The translations under genes were made by a program, and so were the position numbers. Shown here piece after piece: positions 1 through 8,320 of a stretch of 64,000 nucleotides of DNA; within the stretch, counting starts at the first letter, position 1; the number at the start of each line of letters is the position of its first letter. Source of the stretch: Pseudomonas graminis (GTDB taxonomy: Bacteria; Pseudomonadota; Gammaproteobacteria; Pseudomonadales; Pseudomonadaceae); contig NZ_CP053746.1 of assembly GCF_013201545.1 (NCBI RefSeq), forward strand, positions 5,457,193-5,521,192. Direction: 5' to 3'. The notes below the pieces were generated by a model. The model ran no database searches. It was not told the origin of the DNA and was given only the letters and a program-made list of their open reading frames with translations.

Positions 1-10
1 CTGTTTGTTC

Positions 11-1123
11 TTATTGTTGAGCGCTGTCAGCGCCCGTCGGCGAGGTGACGCGAACGCCGCCCTGTCCTACCAGAACCAGATTGCCTTTATCGTCCTCGGC
101 TACGCCGGACAAGGAAAGCCGGTCGGGGCGATTGGCGACCGTGAAGCTTTCGCCATCGTCCGTGCTGCGCATCACGCTGCCGCCGTTACCGACCAGCACG
201 ATGGCGTTGTCTGGCATCAGCGAGGCATTGGCGATGCTGAACTCCAGCGGGCCACGCTCACCCTGCAGCGGGACAGGCTCCCACGTGGTGCCAAAATCAG
301 TCGAACGGAACAGATTGCCGCGCAGGCCGTAAACCAGCAGCGAATTGGATTCAGCAGTGCCGAGGGCACCGAACAACGAGCCCTGGTAAGGGCCTTCGAG
401 CTTTTCCCACGTCTGGCCGTCGTCCGGGGAGCGAAACATGCTGCCCTGTTCCCCGACCACGAACAGGCCGGCGTCCTTCACGTAGGCAATGCCGTTGAGG
501 TGGAACTGGTCTTCGTTGTCCAGCCGGTCGCCGATGTCTTCCCAGTGCTGGCCGCCGTCGGTGGTTTCCAGCACCGCACCATAAGCACCGACGGCAATCC
601 CGGTGGTGAGGTCCTTGAACCAGACATCCAGCAGCGGCGCTTCGCGCTTGAGGTCTTCGAACTGCTTGGTCCAGGTGGCGCCGGCGTCGCTGCTGACGAG
701 GATCTGTGCGTCATGCCCCACCGCCCAGCCGTGCTGCTCATCGACGAAATACACCGCCGTGAGCATTTGGCGTGTCGGCACCTTGGCCTGAGTCCAGGTT
801 TTGCCCTGATCGTCGGAATAGAGAATGTGGCCGCGATCCCCCACGGCCACCATGCGCTTGCCGGCATGGGTCACGTCCAGCAGCAGACTGCGGGAGGCTT
901 TTGCGGATTCGAGGGCGTAGACGGCTGAATCGCCAGCGTTGGCGGTTGTGTCCACGGGTGCGGCGGCGGACGCGCTATCCACAGCCAGCGCAGCGCCGCA
1001 GAAGATCGGGGAGATAAGCAACGACAGAGCAGCGTGGAGAGGCAGGCTCTTGAAAAGCGTCCGGGCGCTGAAATCGTCCCGAATGACCGCAAACCGAGTG
1101 CGCCGAATGACGGGCTCACGCAT
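11..1123 (-). CDS. YCF48/HCF136-like exported beta-propeller protein
   Basis: Predicted exported protein of about 370 residues built from BNR/Asp-box repeats. Six copies of the S-x-D-x-G-x-T-W pattern can be read (SDDQGKTW, SSDAGATW, TTDGGQHW, SPDDGQTW, STDFGTTW, STDDGESF), as expected for a YCF48/HCF136-like propeller. The N terminus is basic and is followed by a hydrophobic stretch near residues 29-47 that fits a signal peptide. ATG 1123 was chosen because AAGGAAGGGG lies just upstream of it; the frame stays open to 1198 without a comparable site. In pseudomonads such proteins are often encoded beside an RND-type permease, which would lie off the left edge here (inference). The molecular role is unknown. 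Confidence 0.8.
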   Translation of the reverse strand: MREPVIRRTRFAVIRDDFSARTLFKSLPLHAALSLLISPIFCGAALAVDSASAAAPVDTTANAGDSAVYALESAKASRSLLLDVTHAGKRMVAVGDRGHILYSDDQGKTWTQAKVPTRQMLTAVYFVDEQHGWAVGHDAQILVSSDAGATWTKQFEDLKREAPLLDVWFKDLTTGIAVGAYGAVLETTDGGQHWEDIGDRLDNEDQFHLNGIAYVKDAGLFVVGEQGSMFRSPDDGQTWEKLEGPYQGSLFGALGTAESNSLLVYGLRGNLFRSTDFGTTWEPVPLQGERGPLEFSIANASLMPDNAIVLVGNGGSVMRSTDDGESFTVANRPDRLSLSGVAEDDKGNLVLVGQGGVRVTSPTGADSAQQ

Positions 1124-1373
1124 GGAGCTACCCCTTCCTTTATTTTTATTAGGTTCTTCTGGAGGCCGTTTGAACCGCGCGGGCGCTCTAGCCTGCACGC
1201 GACGCTGGCTTACCGAAGCGAGCCCATCCTAGTCAGCTTTGGAAACGTATGACAATCGGCATGACGTTATCTTTTGTTAAGCAACGAGGCGATGATTGGC
1301 GCGTTATCACTAGAAGTGATTGGGCGGGCTATCTATCTGTACCCTAGCGGGATCGTGAAACGCCAATCCAGGC

Positions 1374-1424
1374 GCAAACCGTGCCAGGCGGCTCGCCAAC
1401 AGCTCGGGACGCGGCACGGTTTGC
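1374..1424. terminator. Large hairpin downstream of the omptin gene
   Basis: A perfect 12-bp inverted repeat (GCAAACCGTGCC at 1374-1385, GGCACGGTTTGC at 1413-1424) encloses a 27-nt loop that holds a smaller GGCG/CGCC stem. It begins 9 bp beyond the omptin stop codon. There is no clear T-tract, so it may be a 3'-end stabiliser or weak terminator rather than a classical intrinsic terminator. Confidence 0.45.
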
Positions 1425-1432
1425 GGCATGGC

Positions 1433-2392
1433 TCAGAAAGCGTAAGTGAGCGCCAGAGTGGACATCGTCGTCCTGGCGGACTGGCTGCCCGCCTCACCCG
1501 CGATACGGAAGCGTTCGCCGGTGTGGGCGTCCTTGATCAGCGTGCTGCCCTTGGCCTCAGCGTACACCTGATGATCCACACCTACCCTCAACGAAAGCTG
1601 CGGACTCACGCGGTAACTCAGCGCCACCGCCAGACTTTGCATCCGGCCGCTGTTTCCATAATCCCCGTCATAAGTAACCTCGGTGACATGATGCCGATCG
1701 TGATCCCGCGCACGGACCCACTGGCTGTATTTGAATTTGCCTTCCAGCGTCCAGTTGCGGAAATGATAGAGACCCACCAGCCCCACATAAGGCGTGTCGT
1801 AGGTCTGCTGATAGGAAATGCCTTTCTGCCCCGCTGGGAATTCTCCGGAATCATCGCGGAATCCCTCGTCCGACGAATAGGTATAACGCCCGCCCCTCGC
1901 CTGCCAGCCGAACTGGCTGCGCTGATAACCGAGCATCATGCCCAGGGCCAGATCATCACGTTTGAGCGCCCAGGCAGTGGCGGCGACATCGGCCTGCCAG
2001 GCGTTGCTGACCTGGGTGTCCGAGTGATCGGAATAATGAGTCCAGTCAGCGCGATCCTCGTCGATCCAATCGTAGTCCTTCATGTGCCCGTCACCTTTCG
2101 CCATCCGCGTCCAGCCGTTCAGGTCAAGGGACAGCCAATGCACCGGTTGGTATTTCAAACCCAGATGCAACGTCGGCACCTGCTTCATGCTCCAGTTCAA
2201 CTGACTGAGCTTCTGCCCGGTGTCAGCGTCGTAGACCTTTTCCCGCGCCTGACCATTCAGCAAACCGACACCCAGACTCACCCCAACCGCCCCCAGCTGG
2301 AACTGCTCCTCGCGGGTTGTCTGCGCCTCGGCCAGCGCCTCGGCGCTAAACGCAGCCAGCCCCAGCCACAACAGCGTCTTGCTACCCTTCAT
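1433..2392 (-). CDS. Omptin-family outer-membrane protease
   Basis: Ten-stranded beta-barrel aspartyl-type protease of the OmpT/Pla family, acting at the cell surface and usually cleaving between basic residues. The omptin catalytic pairs are visible: D-x-D-W (residues about 106 and 108, in KDYDWIDED) and D-x-H (about 232 and 234, in RDHDRHH). The segment DWTHYSDHSDTQ matches the conserved omptin loop. The first ~22 residues form a signal peptide ending near AEA, and the protein ends in phenylalanine (LTYAF) as outer-membrane barrels do. Length (319 aa) fits the family. ATG 2392 is preceded by GGAG at good spacing; an adjacent GTG at 2395 is the alternative. It stands alone, with a hairpin after the stop. 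Substrate specificity cannot be inferred. Confidence 0.9.
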   Translation of the reverse strand: MKGSKTLLWLGLAAFSAEALAEAQTTREEQFQLGAVGVSLGVGLLNGQAREKVYDADTGQKLSQLNWSMKQVPTLHLGLKYQPVHWLSLDLNGWTRMAKGDGHMKDYDWIDEDRADWTHYSDHSDTQVSNAWQADVAATAWALKRDDLALGMMLGYQRSQFGWQARGGRYTYSSDEGFRDDSGEFPAGQKGISYQQTYDTPYVGLVGLYHFRNWTLEGKFKYSQWVRARDHDRHHVTEVTYDGDYGNSGRMQSLAVALSYRVSPQLSLRVGVDHQVYAEAKGSTLIKDAHTGERFRIAGEAGSQSARTTMSTLALTYAF

Positions 2393-2566
2393 CACCCACT
2401 CCGCACTCTTCTTATTGAGATGTTTGTCCAGCGCCGCACGCAGCTGAACAAGGAGCGAAAGGATGAAGCGCCGCGAACGAAATCTCTGCCGGGCGGTTCT
2501 GAAGGAACTGCGTGAAAGCTAAACGTTGGCGTTGGGAAATTGCCTACAAAGCCGTCGAAGGTCTTT

Positions 2567-3055
2567 TCAGTGACGCAACAATTTGCGCAATGGCACCCCA
2601 TCCTTGAGCACCGGCGACTTGATGACGATGTAGCTGAAGTACTTGGAGATCCCGATGTTTTTGTCGAGCAGGCTTTCCACCACTTCCTGATAGTGCTGGA
2701 TGCTGCGGGTCATGAAGCGCACCAGGTAGTCGTAGCCGCCGCTGATCAGGTGGCATTCCAGCACTTCGTCCACTAGACGGATGTTGGATTCGAACTTGGC
2801 GAAGTCTTCGCGCTTGTGGTCGCTGAGGGTGATTTCGGTGAAGACGGTGACCGAATCGGTGATCTTGGCCAGGTTCAGATGCGCTTTGTAGCTGGAGATA
2901 TAACCGGCCGACTCCAGCCGTTTGACCCGCTGCAGGCAGGGGCTGGCAGAGAGGCCGACGGCATCGGCGAGGCTGACGTTGGTCATGCGGCCGTCCTTTT
3001 GCAGTTCGACCAGGATGCTGATGTCGATCCGATCCAGTTTTACGAGCCCTTCCAT
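2567..3055 (-). CDS. Lrp/AsnC-family transcriptional regulator
   Basis: A 162-residue regulator with the Lrp plan: N-terminal winged helix-turn-helix (about residues 8-60, with KLDRIDISILVELQKDGRM and SPCLQRVKRLE) and a C-terminal RAM/ligand-binding domain that forms octamers and binds amino acids. ATG 3055 is supported by AAGAGG upstream; the frame continues upstream without protein-like sequence. It lies 44 bp beyond the stop of the HAD gene and downstream of a GABA-type aminotransferase on the same strand, so it probably responds to an amino acid handled by that enzyme (inference). Confidence 0.92.
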   Translation of the reverse strand: MEGLVKLDRIDISILVELQKDGRMTNVSLADAVGLSASPCLQRVKRLESAGYISSYKAHLNLAKITDSVTVFTEITLSDHKREDFAKFESNIRLVDEVLECHLISGGYDYLVRFMTRSIQHYQEVVESLLDKNIGISKYFSYIVIKSPVLKDGVPLRKLLRH

Positions 3056-3099
3056 CACGTACCTCTTGACTGCCGTTGTAAGACAATCTTCTAGCAAAA

Positions 3100-3774
3100 T
3101 CAGCGCCGTAAAGACAGCTGATGCTGCGCCACCAGGTCGGCCATGCTGTTGATGCAGTACTCCGCCGCGCAGGGCGAAGGCTGACGCGCCCGGTGGCGGC
3201 CGATCAGGCAGCGGTCCAGCACGGCGAAGGGCTCGACCGACGGTCGCGTGACGTGCAGGACCGGTTGCACCTGATCGCCCTGATCCGTGAGCCATTGCGG
3301 ACCTTCGGCCAGGGAAATGAAATCTTCCGGTGCAATTCCCAGTCGCTCGCACAGCACGCCGCGATCCTCGGCATCGCGATCACCGCGCACCAGCAGTCGA
3401 TAGAACTTGCGCAGGTAAAGCATCGCCCCCGGCGCGTCTTCGAACAGCGACCAGTTGCCCGCTGAACGGGCAAAGCTCATGCCCTCCTCCCAACTGGCGT
3501 GCAGGCCCCATTTTTCCGCCAGTTGGCGATGGGCGAAGCACAACAGGCCACTGAAACCCAGCTCGGCGAAGCGCGGATACAGGCTCGCAACCACCGCGCT
3601 GAATTCGGCCAGCACGTCATCCCTGGCCGGCTGCCCGCCGCGGCTGTCGAGCAGCGGTTGCAGCGCGGCCCAGACACCCGAATCGCGATCCACCAGCACT
3701 TCATCGCAATCAATCAGTAACGCTCGGTACTCTGTCAGTCCAAATCCTGTCAGCCCCAAATCTGTCAGCCCCAT
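3100..3774 (-). CDS. HAD-family hydrolase
   Basis: A 224-residue protein with a haloacid-dehalogenase-type motif I at its N terminus (LLIDCDEVLVD) and a helical cap region after it. The later motifs are less clear by eye, so substrate and exact subfamily are not assignable. ATG 3774 is chosen because GGGAGG lies upstream. The first 15 codons contain an imperfect triplication of a GLT-x-x unit (GLTDL, GLTGF, GLTEY) that reflects a short tandem repeat in the DNA. The gene sits between the aminotransferase and the Lrp regulator, 51 bp and 44 bp from them, and is probably cotranscribed. Confidence 0.75.
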   Translation of the reverse strand: MGLTDLGLTGFGLTEYRALLIDCDEVLVDRDSGVWAALQPLLDSRGGQPARDDVLAEFSAVVASLYPRFAELGFSGLLCFAHRQLAEKWGLHASWEEGMSFARSAGNWSLFEDAPGAMLYLRKFYRLLVRGDRDAEDRGVLCERLGIAPEDFISLAEGPQWLTDQGDQVQPVLHVTRPSVEPFAVLDRCLIGRHRARQPSPCAAEYCINSMADLVAQHQLSLRR

Positions 3775-3825
3775 GTGGATCGAACCTCCCGGATGCATCT
3801 GGCCCGTTACGGGCAAGGCGCTGCT

Positions 3826-5124
3826 TCAATTCGAGTTCAAGACCCGTGCCAAGGCCGCGTCGAGGATCTGCACGGCTTCGTCGACCTGGGCTTCTGTCGT
3901 CACCAGCGGCGCGAGGAAGCGCAGCACGTTGCGGTAAACGCCGCATTTGATGACCAGCAAACCACCGGCACGGGCTTCGTCGATCACCCGTGAATTGAGA
4001 TCGGCGTCCGGGGTGCGCGCGGCGTCATCCTTGATCAGCTCGATCGCCAGCATGAAACCGGTGCCGCGCACGTCGCCGATCCGCGGGTAACGCGCCTGCA
4101 AACCGATCAGGCCCCGACGCAGGCGCTCGCCCAAAAGCTGGCTGCGCGCGAGCAGTTGTTCTTCCTCAAATGCATCGATCACCGCCAGTGCCGCTGCGCA
4201 CGCCAGAGCGTTGCCGCCGTAGGTGCCGCCGAGTCCGCCGGGCAGCGGCGCATCCATGATGTGCGCCTTGCCGACCACACCCGACAACGGCAGGCCACCG
4301 GCGAGGCTTTTGGCGACGGTGACCAGATCAGGCTGGATGCCGGCGTGCTGGTAACCAAACCAGGTGCCGGTGCGACCGAAACCGGTCTGGATTTCGTCGA
4401 GGATCAGCACGATGCCGTGCTTGTCGGCCAAGGCGCGCAGTGCCTGGAGAAACTCTGGCGGCGCGGCGAGGAAACCGCCATCGCCCTGCACGGGTTCGAT
4501 CAGAATTGCAGCCACGCGGTCCGGTGCCACTTGGGTGGCGAGCAATTCGTTCAGCGCGGTGATTGCGTCAACGCTGCTAACGCCGCGATACGCGTTCGGG
4601 TACGGCGTATGGAACACTTCCGGCGCAAACGGCCCGAAGTTCTGCTTGTAGGGTTGGCTCATGCCGGTGAGCGTGGTGCCGAGCAAGGTGCGTCCATGGA
4701 AGCCGCCACGAAAGGCGATGACCGCTGAACGGTTGGTATGGGCACGGGCGATCTTCACCGCGTTTTCCACCGCTTCGGCGCCGGAGGTGAAGAACGCGGC
4801 CTTGTAGGCTTCCTGCCCGCCGATCATTTCGCACAGGCGCTGGGCCAGGTCGAGGTAAGGCGTATAGGCCGCCACCTGGAAGCAGGCGTGGGAGACTTTT
4901 TGCAGTTGAGCCTGCACGGCGGCGACCACTTTCGGGTGGTTGTGGCCGATGTTGAGCACGCCGATGCCGCCGACGAAATCCAGGTAGCGCTTGCCATCCA
5001 CGTCCCACATTTCGGTGCCCTGGGCGCGGTCGATCACCAGCGGGTGCGCGGTCACCAGCCCACGGGGCACAAATTGCTCGCGCTGACGGAGCAAAAGAGG
5101 GGTTTCGTCGACTTTGCTGTTCAT
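3826..5124 (-). CDS. gabT: 4-aminobutyrate--2-oxoglutarate transaminase-like class III aminotransferase
   Basis: PLP-dependent class III aminotransferase that should move the omega-amino group of GABA or a similar amine (for example 5-aminovalerate) to 2-oxoglutarate, giving succinate semialdehyde and glutamate. Visible features are the substrate/PLP segment TSGAEAVENAVKIAR, GGFHGRT, the aspartate in LILDEIQTGFGRTG and the Schiff-base lysine in TVAKSLAGG (about residue 272). Length (432 aa) fits GabT/PuuE. The start is either ATG 5124 (used here) or ATG 5136; neither ribosome site is strong. A succinate-semialdehyde dehydrogenase is encoded at 9704-11164, so the pair could form a GABA shunt. 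The gene is divergent from ghrA. The symbol rests on family resemblance; other omega-amino acids are possible substrates. Confidence 0.85.
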   Translation of the reverse strand: MNSKVDETPLLLRQREQFVPRGLVTAHPLVIDRAQGTEMWDVDGKRYLDFVGGIGVLNIGHNHPKVVAAVQAQLQKVSHACFQVAAYTPYLDLAQRLCEMIGGQEAYKAAFFTSGAEAVENAVKIARAHTNRSAVIAFRGGFHGRTLLGTTLTGMSQPYKQNFGPFAPEVFHTPYPNAYRGVSSVDAITALNELLATQVAPDRVAAILIEPVQGDGGFLAAPPEFLQALRALADKHGIVLILDEIQTGFGRTGTWFGYQHAGIQPDLVTVAKSLAGGLPLSGVVGKAHIMDAPLPGGLGGTYGGNALACAAALAVIDAFEEEQLLARSQLLGERLRRGLIGLQARYPRIGDVRGTGFMLAIELIKDDAARTPDADLNSRVIDEARAGGLLVIKCGVYRNVLRFLAPLVTTEAQVDEAVQILDAALARVLNSN

Positions 5125-5338
5125 GGCATTTCCCATCGTGAGTCCGGCAACCTGGAGGCGGTTGCGATGCTGTTCAGGTTACGGCGTGCGGGCAACGCAC
5201 TTAGCCGAACTTGGCCCGTGAGAAATTCGGATCAACTGTTTTGGCCCCGCCTTTCAACAGATCCTGCGCCGGGCTTGGGGGATGATGTGGGCTGGCTCCC
5301 TACACTTCCCTTCAATGTCCTTTCAGCAGGAAACGCCC

Positions 5339-6265
5339 ATGGCCTTGCTCTACAAAGCCGACCTCGCGCGCGCGCCACACTGGCAGACGCTGTTCGCCGA
5401 ACACGCACCGGACATCGAATGGCGCGCCTGGCCGGACATCGGCAATCCCGAAGAGGTCGAGTACCTGGCCGCCTGGCAGGCGCCGGATGATCTGACGCAG
5501 TTGCTGCCCAATCTGAAGGTGCTGTTTGCGCTGTCGGCCGGGGTCGATCAGCTGGATCTGTCGCGGTTGCCGGCGGACCTGCCCGTAGTGCGGCTGCTGG
5601 ATCCGGGCATTACGCGGGGCATGTGCGAGTACGCGACGTGGGCGGTGTTGAGTCTGCACCGGGACATGCTGCGGTACCGCGAGCAGCAGGCGGCGCGCTG
5701 TTGGCAGGCGCATCTGTTGCAGCCGGCAGAGCATCGGCGCGTGGGGGTGATGGGGTTGGGCACCCAGGCGCAGCAGATTCTGGCGACGCTGGCGCCGTTC
5801 GGCTTTGCCTTGTCGGGCTGGGCGCGCAGTGTTCATGAGATTGAGGGGGTGGACTGTTTTGCGGGTCAGGCGCAGTTGTCGGCGTTTTTGGGGCAGTGCG
5901 ATATTTTGCTGTGTGTGTTGCCGTTGACGGAGCAGACGGAGGGGATTCTGGACCGGAATCTGTTTGCGTTGCTGCCGCGGGGTGCGGGGCTGATCAATAT
6001 GGGCCGCGGCGGGCATCTGGTGGAGGGGGATTTGCTGGAGGCGCTGGAAAGTGGTCAGTTGGGCGGCGCTATTCTGGATGTGTTGCAGGTGGAGCCGGCG
6101 GCGGCTGATCATCCGTTTTGGGGGCACCCGCAGGTGGTGTTGACGCCGCATGTGGCGGCGATGACGCAGCCGGCGAGTGCGTTTGGGGTGTTGCTGGAGA
6201 ATATTCGGCGGTTTGAGCGGGGGGAGCGGATGGTCGGTCAGATAGATCGAAACCGGGGGTATTGA
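5339..6265 (+). CDS. ghrA: Glyoxylate/hydroxypyruvate reductase A-type 2-hydroxyacid dehydrogenase
   Basis: A 308-residue NAD(P)H-dependent D-2-hydroxyacid dehydrogenase of the GhrA branch, reducing glyoxylate or hydroxypyruvate to glycolate or glycerate. The nucleotide-binding glycine motif is GVMGLGTQAQQIL. The catalytic Arg lies near LINMGRGGHL, the Glu in LQVEPAA and the His in LTPHVAAMTQ. ATG 5339 is preceded by CAGGAAA. It is transcribed away from the GABA-type aminotransferase. The second half of the gene becomes unusually G+T-rich on the coding strand (runs of GTGTTG and GGGG), a change in codon use compared with its neighbours. REP sequences follow it. Confidence 0.88.
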   Translation: MALLYKADLARAPHWQTLFAEHAPDIEWRAWPDIGNPEEVEYLAAWQAPDDLTQLLPNLKVLFALSAGVDQLDLSRLPADLPVVRLLDPGITRGMCEYATWAVLSLHRDMLRYREQQAARCWQAHLLQPAEHRRVGVMGLGTQAQQILATLAPFGFALSGWARSVHEIEGVDCFAGQAQLSAFLGQCDILLCVLPLTEQTEGILDRNLFALLPRGAGLINMGRGGHLVEGDLLEALESGQLGGAILDVLQVEPAAADHPFWGHPQVVLTPHVAAMTQPASAFGVLLENIRRFERGERMVGQIDRNRGY

Positions 6266-6304
6266 GCTTCGCAGATCGTTCCCACGCTCCGCGTGGTAAA
6301 GCCA

Positions 6305-6587
6305 GATCAAGGGCGTCTGCCTGGGGGCAGACTGTTTCGCCTTCGGCGAGTTACTTGGAAAAGCACCCCAAGTAACCAAGGGTGCTTGCTCCTGGTTGGG
6401 CTCCTCCTTCGTCGGAGTACCCTCACTTCGACGACGCTCCGTGGGCCCGCGCCGAACGGACATCCATGTCCTGACGGCGCTCTCGCCGCATCCATGCGGC
6501 TCGACCCACTCCGCGTCGTCTACGTTCAGCCTGCACCAAAGTCGCGATTGGTGTCGTCTGGGCTATTTGCGTATGAAGATCAAAAGC
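6305..6587. repeat. Dispersed ~283-bp repeat, copy A
   Basis: A segment beginning GATCAAGGGCGTCTGCCTGG and ending GAAGATCAAAAGC recurs at 26887-27168 with most positions identical and nearly the same length. Both copies start and end near GATCAA motifs. Short frames inside it are not credible genes. It contains GCTCCGTGGGCCCGCGCC and an internal segment shared by both copies. Function unknown; it behaves as a dispersed non-coding element. Confidence 0.8.
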
Positions 6588-6607
6588 AGATCAAAAGCAG
6601 ATCAAGG

Positions 6608-6702
6608 GCTTCCCGGCTGAAGCCGGTCTTACGGGGATCGGCGCCGGTCCCACTGACACAGCGCATGCTTTTTTAGTGGGACCGGCTTTAGCCGGGAAGA
6701 GG
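6608..6702. repeat. Inverted pair of Pseudomonas REP palindromes
   Basis: Two REP units in opposite orientation (TTCCCGGCTGAAGCCGGTC at 6610 and GGGACCGGCTTTAGCCGGGAA near 6678), spaced by about 48 bp, form a BIME-like pair. Such units are genus-typical; they can fold in mRNA and are spread by RayT-type transposases, none of which is encoded in this window. Confidence 0.85.
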
Positions 6703-6880
6703 CCAGTCCAGTCGCCCACAGTTATGTGACGTGAAACCTTACGTCTTGTCTGCTGAAGCCAGTCCCACTGAAATCTAAAGCCTTTCCGTCCGGCAACATC
6801 CCGTAACCCCCACGCCGTTGACCACCCGTCGACCCGCCCGCATCCTCCGCCGCCTCAAATTGGCAGGCATCAACAATGTC

Positions 6881-8014
6881 ATGTTCAAGGACGACAAAAA
6901 AGATCCCTTTGGGGACGACTCGATTTTCAAAGGTCTTCCCAACGGAGGCGCGTCGTGGGCAGCGTGGAATCCGCCTCCCGAACCCGTGCGGGTGCCCACT
7001 CCGATGCCAGAGCGCTGGCCGGCCCCGAAGGAGCGCACGGACAAGGTCTTCGCCAAATCCTGCACCGGGGAATGGTGCAGCACTGACGCCGGCACTGAGG
7101 TAGAGCCCGCCTCCAACTTCGGCGCGATCATGATGGCGGGCGCCATGATGCTGCCCTCCGCCTCCAACGCCATTGCCGCCGCACTCGGCGCAGACATGGG
7201 ACTGGGCCGCATGGCCGGTGGCGGCATCATGCAACGCAGCCATACCTGGCTGCTTCGCGGAGCCGGCGGCCCGGCGAGTCTGTTCATCGTCGGCATGCTC
7301 CCGGCGAAGATGGGCGACGGCACGCTCTACACCGACAACGAATTGCGCAACCTGACTCAGGCAACCACGCGGGTGCGCTTTCAGCTGCGCCGTGATGCAG
7401 AGGGCGAGTTGCAGATCTACGGCATTCACTCCAAAGCATCCGGCGACGACTCGGTCCGCACCGTGCAAGCCCGCTGGAACGCCGACAAAAGTGCGATGGA
7501 AGCCCATCTCAACGGCATCACCATCCTCATGACGCCCCGCTTGGGCCGACACGGGAGACTGGAACCGCTGGTCTACCCTGAAAACAGCGACGCACGCTTA
7601 GGCACCATCCTCGTCCACCCGATCCCGGACGACACCGACAGCCAGCTCGACGGCCTCCCCGGCGACGACATCACCGCTGAAGACTGCATCCTGGTCTTCC
7701 CGGCCGAGTCGGGGCTGAGGTCGATGTACGTGGTGTATGCAAGGCCGTTTAATGGGGATCATGGGTATCATCCGCCTCCGCTGGACCTCCCAGGCTTTCC
7801 AGACGCCAAGAAAGCAGACAGTAAAACAATGGTCCAGGGTGGTGGAGCGAAGCGACGACGCTGGAAAGATCCCAAAGGCCGAATATTTGAGTGGGATAGT
7901 CAGCACGGGACTGTCGAAATGTATGACAAACAAGGCAAGCACTTGGGGGAGTTTGATCCTCAGAGCGGCGAGCGAACCAAGCCGGCCAAGCCCGGCCGTA
8001 AAATTGAAAAGTGA
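6881..8014 (+). CDS. Short S-type pyocin-domain bacteriocin with colicin E3-like 16S rRNase domain
   Basis: A 377-residue toxin. Residues ~60-100 hold an Ala/Met-rich hydrophobic stretch (GAIMMAGAMM). The middle (about 110-290) resembles the S-type pyocin translocation domain. The last ~55 residues match the colicin E3/cloacin ribonuclease domain, which cuts 16S rRNA in the decoding centre: GGGAKRRRWKDPKGRIFEWD, then SQHGTVEMY with the Asp, His and Glu catalytic positions kept, and KHLGEFDP. The protein is much shorter than classical S pyocins (usually above 600 aa), and no receptor-binding N-terminal domain is visible. ATG 6881 is used; its ribosome site is weak, and a TTG at 6818 would add 21 residues. 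A putative immunity gene follows after 7 bp. I saw no pyocin-type P-box upstream, only repeats. Confidence 0.85.
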   Translation: MFKDDKKDPFGDDSIFKGLPNGGASWAAWNPPPEPVRVPTPMPERWPAPKERTDKVFAKSCTGEWCSTDAGTEVEPASNFGAIMMAGAMMLPSASNAIAAALGADMGLGRMAGGGIMQRSHTWLLRGAGGPASLFIVGMLPAKMGDGTLYTDNELRNLTQATTRVRFQLRRDAEGELQIYGIHSKASGDDSVRTVQARWNADKSAMEAHLNGITILMTPRLGRHGRLEPLVYPENSDARLGTILVHPIPDDTDSQLDGLPGDDITAEDCILVFPAESGLRSMYVVYARPFNGDHGYHPPPLDLPGFPDAKKADSKTMVQGGGAKRRRWKDPKGRIFEWDSQHGTVEMYDKQGKHLGEFDPQSGERTKPAKPGRKIEK

Positions 8015-8021
8015 GAGTTCT

Positions 8022-8261
8022 ATGTTCCTCTATATATTTGGATTTTTGCTCGACAGCACCGAAGACGACTCGCTGAAATTTGAAATGAAGATAGATCCGT
8101 CGTTGAATGACGAAATCGTAGCGCGGCTCGGCCATGCAAGCCTAAACGCGATGGCGGAAGGTGACTGGCCGCTGACAAACGAGCAGGTCACAATGCTGTC
8201 TTCAATCACGGGACGCCAACTTCCGACCGATCTGAAGCTCCTGATAGGCGTCGTAGCGTGA
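8022..8261 (+). CDS. Putative bacteriocin immunity protein
   Basis: A 79-residue acidic protein starting MFLYIFGFLLDSTEDD, encoded 7 bp after the rRNase bacteriocin and preceded by GAGAG. Position, size and acidity (to match the very basic nuclease domain) are those of a cognate immunity protein that binds and masks the rRNase. The sequence does not obviously resemble the colicin E3 immunity protein Im3, so the assignment rests on context and the family is not certain. Producer cells would need it to survive their own toxin. Confidence 0.7.
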   Translation: MFLYIFGFLLDSTEDDSLKFEMKIDPSLNDEIVARLGHASLNAMAEGDWPLTNEQVTMLSSITGRQLPTDLKLLIGVVA

Positions 8262-8320
8262 GCACAGCACGGGGCCAACCACCCTCTGGATAACTTAATG
8301 AGGCGTTCCAACCAAAGCAT

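Noticed and set aside
1413..1424. Sigma-54 promoter-like GGCAC...TTGC
   Set aside because: Spacing between GG and GC is 8 rather than 10, and the bases belong to a perfect hairpin after the omptin gene.
2392..2601. A 69-codon minus-strand frame between the omptin and Lrp genes
   Set aside because: Overlaps the omptin start region, no ribosome site and no recognisable sequence; more likely the omptin promoter region.
6307..6495. Short minus-strand coding frames in the dispersed repeat (also 26889-27122)
   Set aside because: Low-complexity Arg/Pro-rich translations without ribosome sites; the DNA repeat itself explains their recurrence.
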